DNA of 64,000 nucleotides from Dryocola boscaweniae (GTDB lineage: Bacteria > Pseudomonadota > Gammaproteobacteria > Enterobacterales > Enterobacteriaceae). Positions 62,518-64,000 of this stretch are shown piece after piece; positions within the stretch are counted from its first letter, which is position 1, and each line of letters starts with the position of its first letter. The position numbers and the translations under genes were made by a program. Below the pieces are notes generated by a model, which saw only the letters and a list, made by a program, of their open reading frames with translations, did not search any database and was not told where the DNA came from. The stretch covers positions 1 to 64,000 of the forward strand of contig NZ_JALHAP010000082.1 in NCBI RefSeq assembly GCF_025215095.1, read 5' to 3'.

Positions 62518-62976
62518 TTACCGCCCACAACATTTTTTAAATTTTTTCCCGGAGCCGCAAGGGCAAGGGTCGTTACGACCCAACTGCGGGCGCGTACCGT
62601 CGACATAATACCACTGACCAGATTCTTTTAAGAAACGGGAACGTTCGATAATCGCGCTTTCGCGGTCCCGATCTTCGAAACGCGCAACAAAACTGACATA
62701 TCCTTCATTGTCGTCCCGGCCACTGGTCTCTTCAAAGAGGGTTAAACCCAGCCATTGCGTACCGATAAAACTGGCAGAAATATCGGCGCTTAACGTTTCA
62801 TGACGCGCCGTCGGATGCCAGGTTGCCAGCAGATATTCCGCGTCCTGCATCACATATGCGCTGTAGCGTGAACGCATAAGCTGAGCTGGCGTCGTGGGCA
62901 GGCTTTCCCCGCGTAGGTAAGGCTGGCAACATAGGCTATACTCCAGACCGCTGCCACAAGGACAAAGTTGCGCCAC
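62518..62976 (-). CDS. ychJ: SEC-C motif protein YchJ
   Basis: 152 residues of the UPF0225 family: SEC-C zinc motifs at both ends (CPCGSGLEYSLCC at 5-17 and DPCPCGSGKKFKKCC near the C-terminus) around a central NTF2-like domain (SRYSAYVMQDAEYLLATWHPTAR). Function unknown. Downstream of purU on the opposite side is the tRNA operon; it is divergent to rssA as in E. coli. Confidence 0.95.
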   Translation of the reverse strand: MAQLCPCGSGLEYSLCCQPYLRGESLPTTPAQLMRSRYSAYVMQDAEYLLATWHPTARHETLSADISASFIGTQWLGLTLFEETSGRDDNEGYVSFVARFEDRDRESAIIERSRFLKESGQWYYVDGTRPQLGRNDPCPCGSGKKFKKCCGR

Positions 62977-63089
62977 AGTAACTCCTTATAAATAGAAAAT
63001 GGCGTAATGACGCCAGGCAGCGTTATGTTAACCGAGCAGTGGCGAAGGCGCCACGGGATGAAAATCCTGAAGAGATTGACCGAGGCGGA

Positions 63090-63998
63090 ATGAGACAGGT
63101 AAAAATCGGCCTGGCGTTAGGGTCGGGAGCAGCAAAAGGTTGGGCGCACATTGGCGTGATCAATGCGTTAAAGCGGGCAGGCATTCAGATTGATATCGTA
63201 GCAGGATGTTCGGTAGGGGCGCTGGTCGGCGCCGCTTATGCCTGCAACAGGCTGCCTGTGATGGAACGTTGGGTCAGATCGTTTGGCTACTGGGACGTTT
63301 TACGTCTGATGGATCTTTCCTGGCGTCGCGGAGGCTTACTGCGCGGCGAAAGAGTTTTTAACAACGTTCGCAAAATTATCCCTGAAGAATCAATCGAAGC
63401 CTGTCACCTGCGCTTTGGTTCCGTTGCATGTAACCTGAGTACCGGGCGAGAGCTGTGGTTTACCGATGGCGATTTACATCAGGCCGTGCGAGCCTCGTGC
63501 AGTATGCCGGGTCTGCTTTCACCTGTGGGTTATAACGGCTACTGGCTTGTGGACGGAGCCGTGGTGAATCCTGTTCCTGTCTCACTAACTCGCGCTTTAG
63601 GCGCTGATATCGTCATCGCAGTAGATTTGCAGCATGACGCGCATCTGATGCAACAGGATTTGCTGTCTGTGAATATGACCGGACCGATAACCGAAGAGAT
63701 TGGACAACCCGCCACCTGGCGCGGCCGCCTGCGTGAGCAACTGGGAAAAATGAAAAACCGGCGAACCTTCACGACGCCGACGGCGATGGAAATCATGACC
63801 ACGTCGATTCAGGTGCTGGAAAACCGCCTGAAACGTAACCGCATGGCGGGCGACCCGCCGGATATTTTGCTCCAGCCATTTTGTCCGCAAATCTCTACGC
63901 TCGATTTTCATCGCGCAGCCGAAGCCATCACCGCCGGTTCTCAGGCGGTAGAAAAAAAGATGGATGAGCTGCTACCGCTGGTCCGTACTCATGACTGA
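63090..63998 (+). CDS. rssA: Patatin-like phospholipase RssA
   Basis: A 302-residue patatin-fold protein. The oxyanion loop is GSGAAKGWAHIG, the nucleophile Ser lies in GCSVG (about 41-45) and the catalytic Asp in DGAVVNPVPVS (about 156). ATG 63090 is chosen because it aligns with the E. coli start and follows GAGG; the frame is open 17 codons upstream from a GTG. In E. coli rssA precedes rssB, which would lie just beyond the window. Confidence 0.94.
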   Translation: MRQVKIGLALGSGAAKGWAHIGVINALKRAGIQIDIVAGCSVGALVGAAYACNRLPVMERWVRSFGYWDVLRLMDLSWRRGGLLRGERVFNNVRKIIPEESIEACHLRFGSVACNLSTGRELWFTDGDLHQAVRASCSMPGLLSPVGYNGYWLVDGAVVNPVPVSLTRALGADIVIAVDLQHDAHLMQQDLLSVNMTGPITEEIGQPATWRGRLREQLGKMKNRRTFTTPTAMEIMTTSIQVLENRLKRNRMAGDPPDILLQPFCPQISTLDFHRAAEAITAGSQAVEKKMDELLPLVRTHD

Positions 63999-64000
63999 GT

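Overview
The window is chromosomal DNA of an Enterobacteriaceae (Enterobacter/Cronobacter-like). From 17 kb to the right end it follows the Escherichia coli gene order: ychF-pth-ychH ... dauA-prs-ispE-lolB-hemA-prfA-prmC-sirB2-sirB1-kdsA-chaA-chaB-chaC ... ychN ... ychP-narL-narX-narK-narGHJI, two tRNA-Tyr genes, purU-ychJ-rssA. Most proteins in this part look closely similar to their E. coli counterparts. The genus cannot be fixed from the sequence alone.

Left accessory part (1-17 kb). A Fur-box-preceded TonB-dependent hydroxamate-type siderophore receptor is followed by periplasmic trehalase (treA). Next comes a minus-strand cassette of three genes: an SH3-like lipoprotein, an exported protein and a membrane-anchored kinase-fold protein that has lost its nucleotide-handling residues. 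After a 0.9-kb AT-rich gap lie dat-ddc (1,3-diaminopropane synthesis), a solitary Rha/KilAC phage antirepressor behind a LexA-box promoter, a DUF1264 lipoprotein, a zinc alcohol dehydrogenase with an RpoS-like promoter, and a convergent pyruvate-oxidase-like ThDP enzyme.

Middle part (17-36 kb). Housekeeping genes dominate: translation (pth, prfA, prmC), PRPP (prs), isoprenoids (ispE), lipoprotein sorting (lolB), haem (hemA), KDO (kdsA) and cation/glutathione handling (chaABC). Relative to E. coli there are two insertions: a glycine-zipper lipoprotein plus a DUF5384 coiled-coil protein between ychH and dauA, and a DUF1883 protein plus a dCache chemoreceptor with a sigma-28-type promoter between chaC and ychN.

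Right part (36-62 kb). This is a nitrate island. nasR and nasFEDCBA (assimilation) lie between ychN and ychP; both nasR and nasF have sigma-54-type promoters, and the nasF leader has a classic antitermination hairpin pair. NasC and NasB are fused in one 1357-residue reading frame. The respiratory system follows: the NarX-NarL two-component pair, the NarK transporter and nitrate reductase NarGHJI, with perfect-dyad FNR sites before narK and narG and NarL heptamers. Two tandem tRNA-Tyr genes with a stringent-type promoter, then purU, ychJ and rssA, close the window.

The best candidates for undescribed biology are the pseudokinase cassette (4448-7462), the SOS-controlled orphan antirepressor (11475-12299) and the NasC-NasB fusion (40958-45031).
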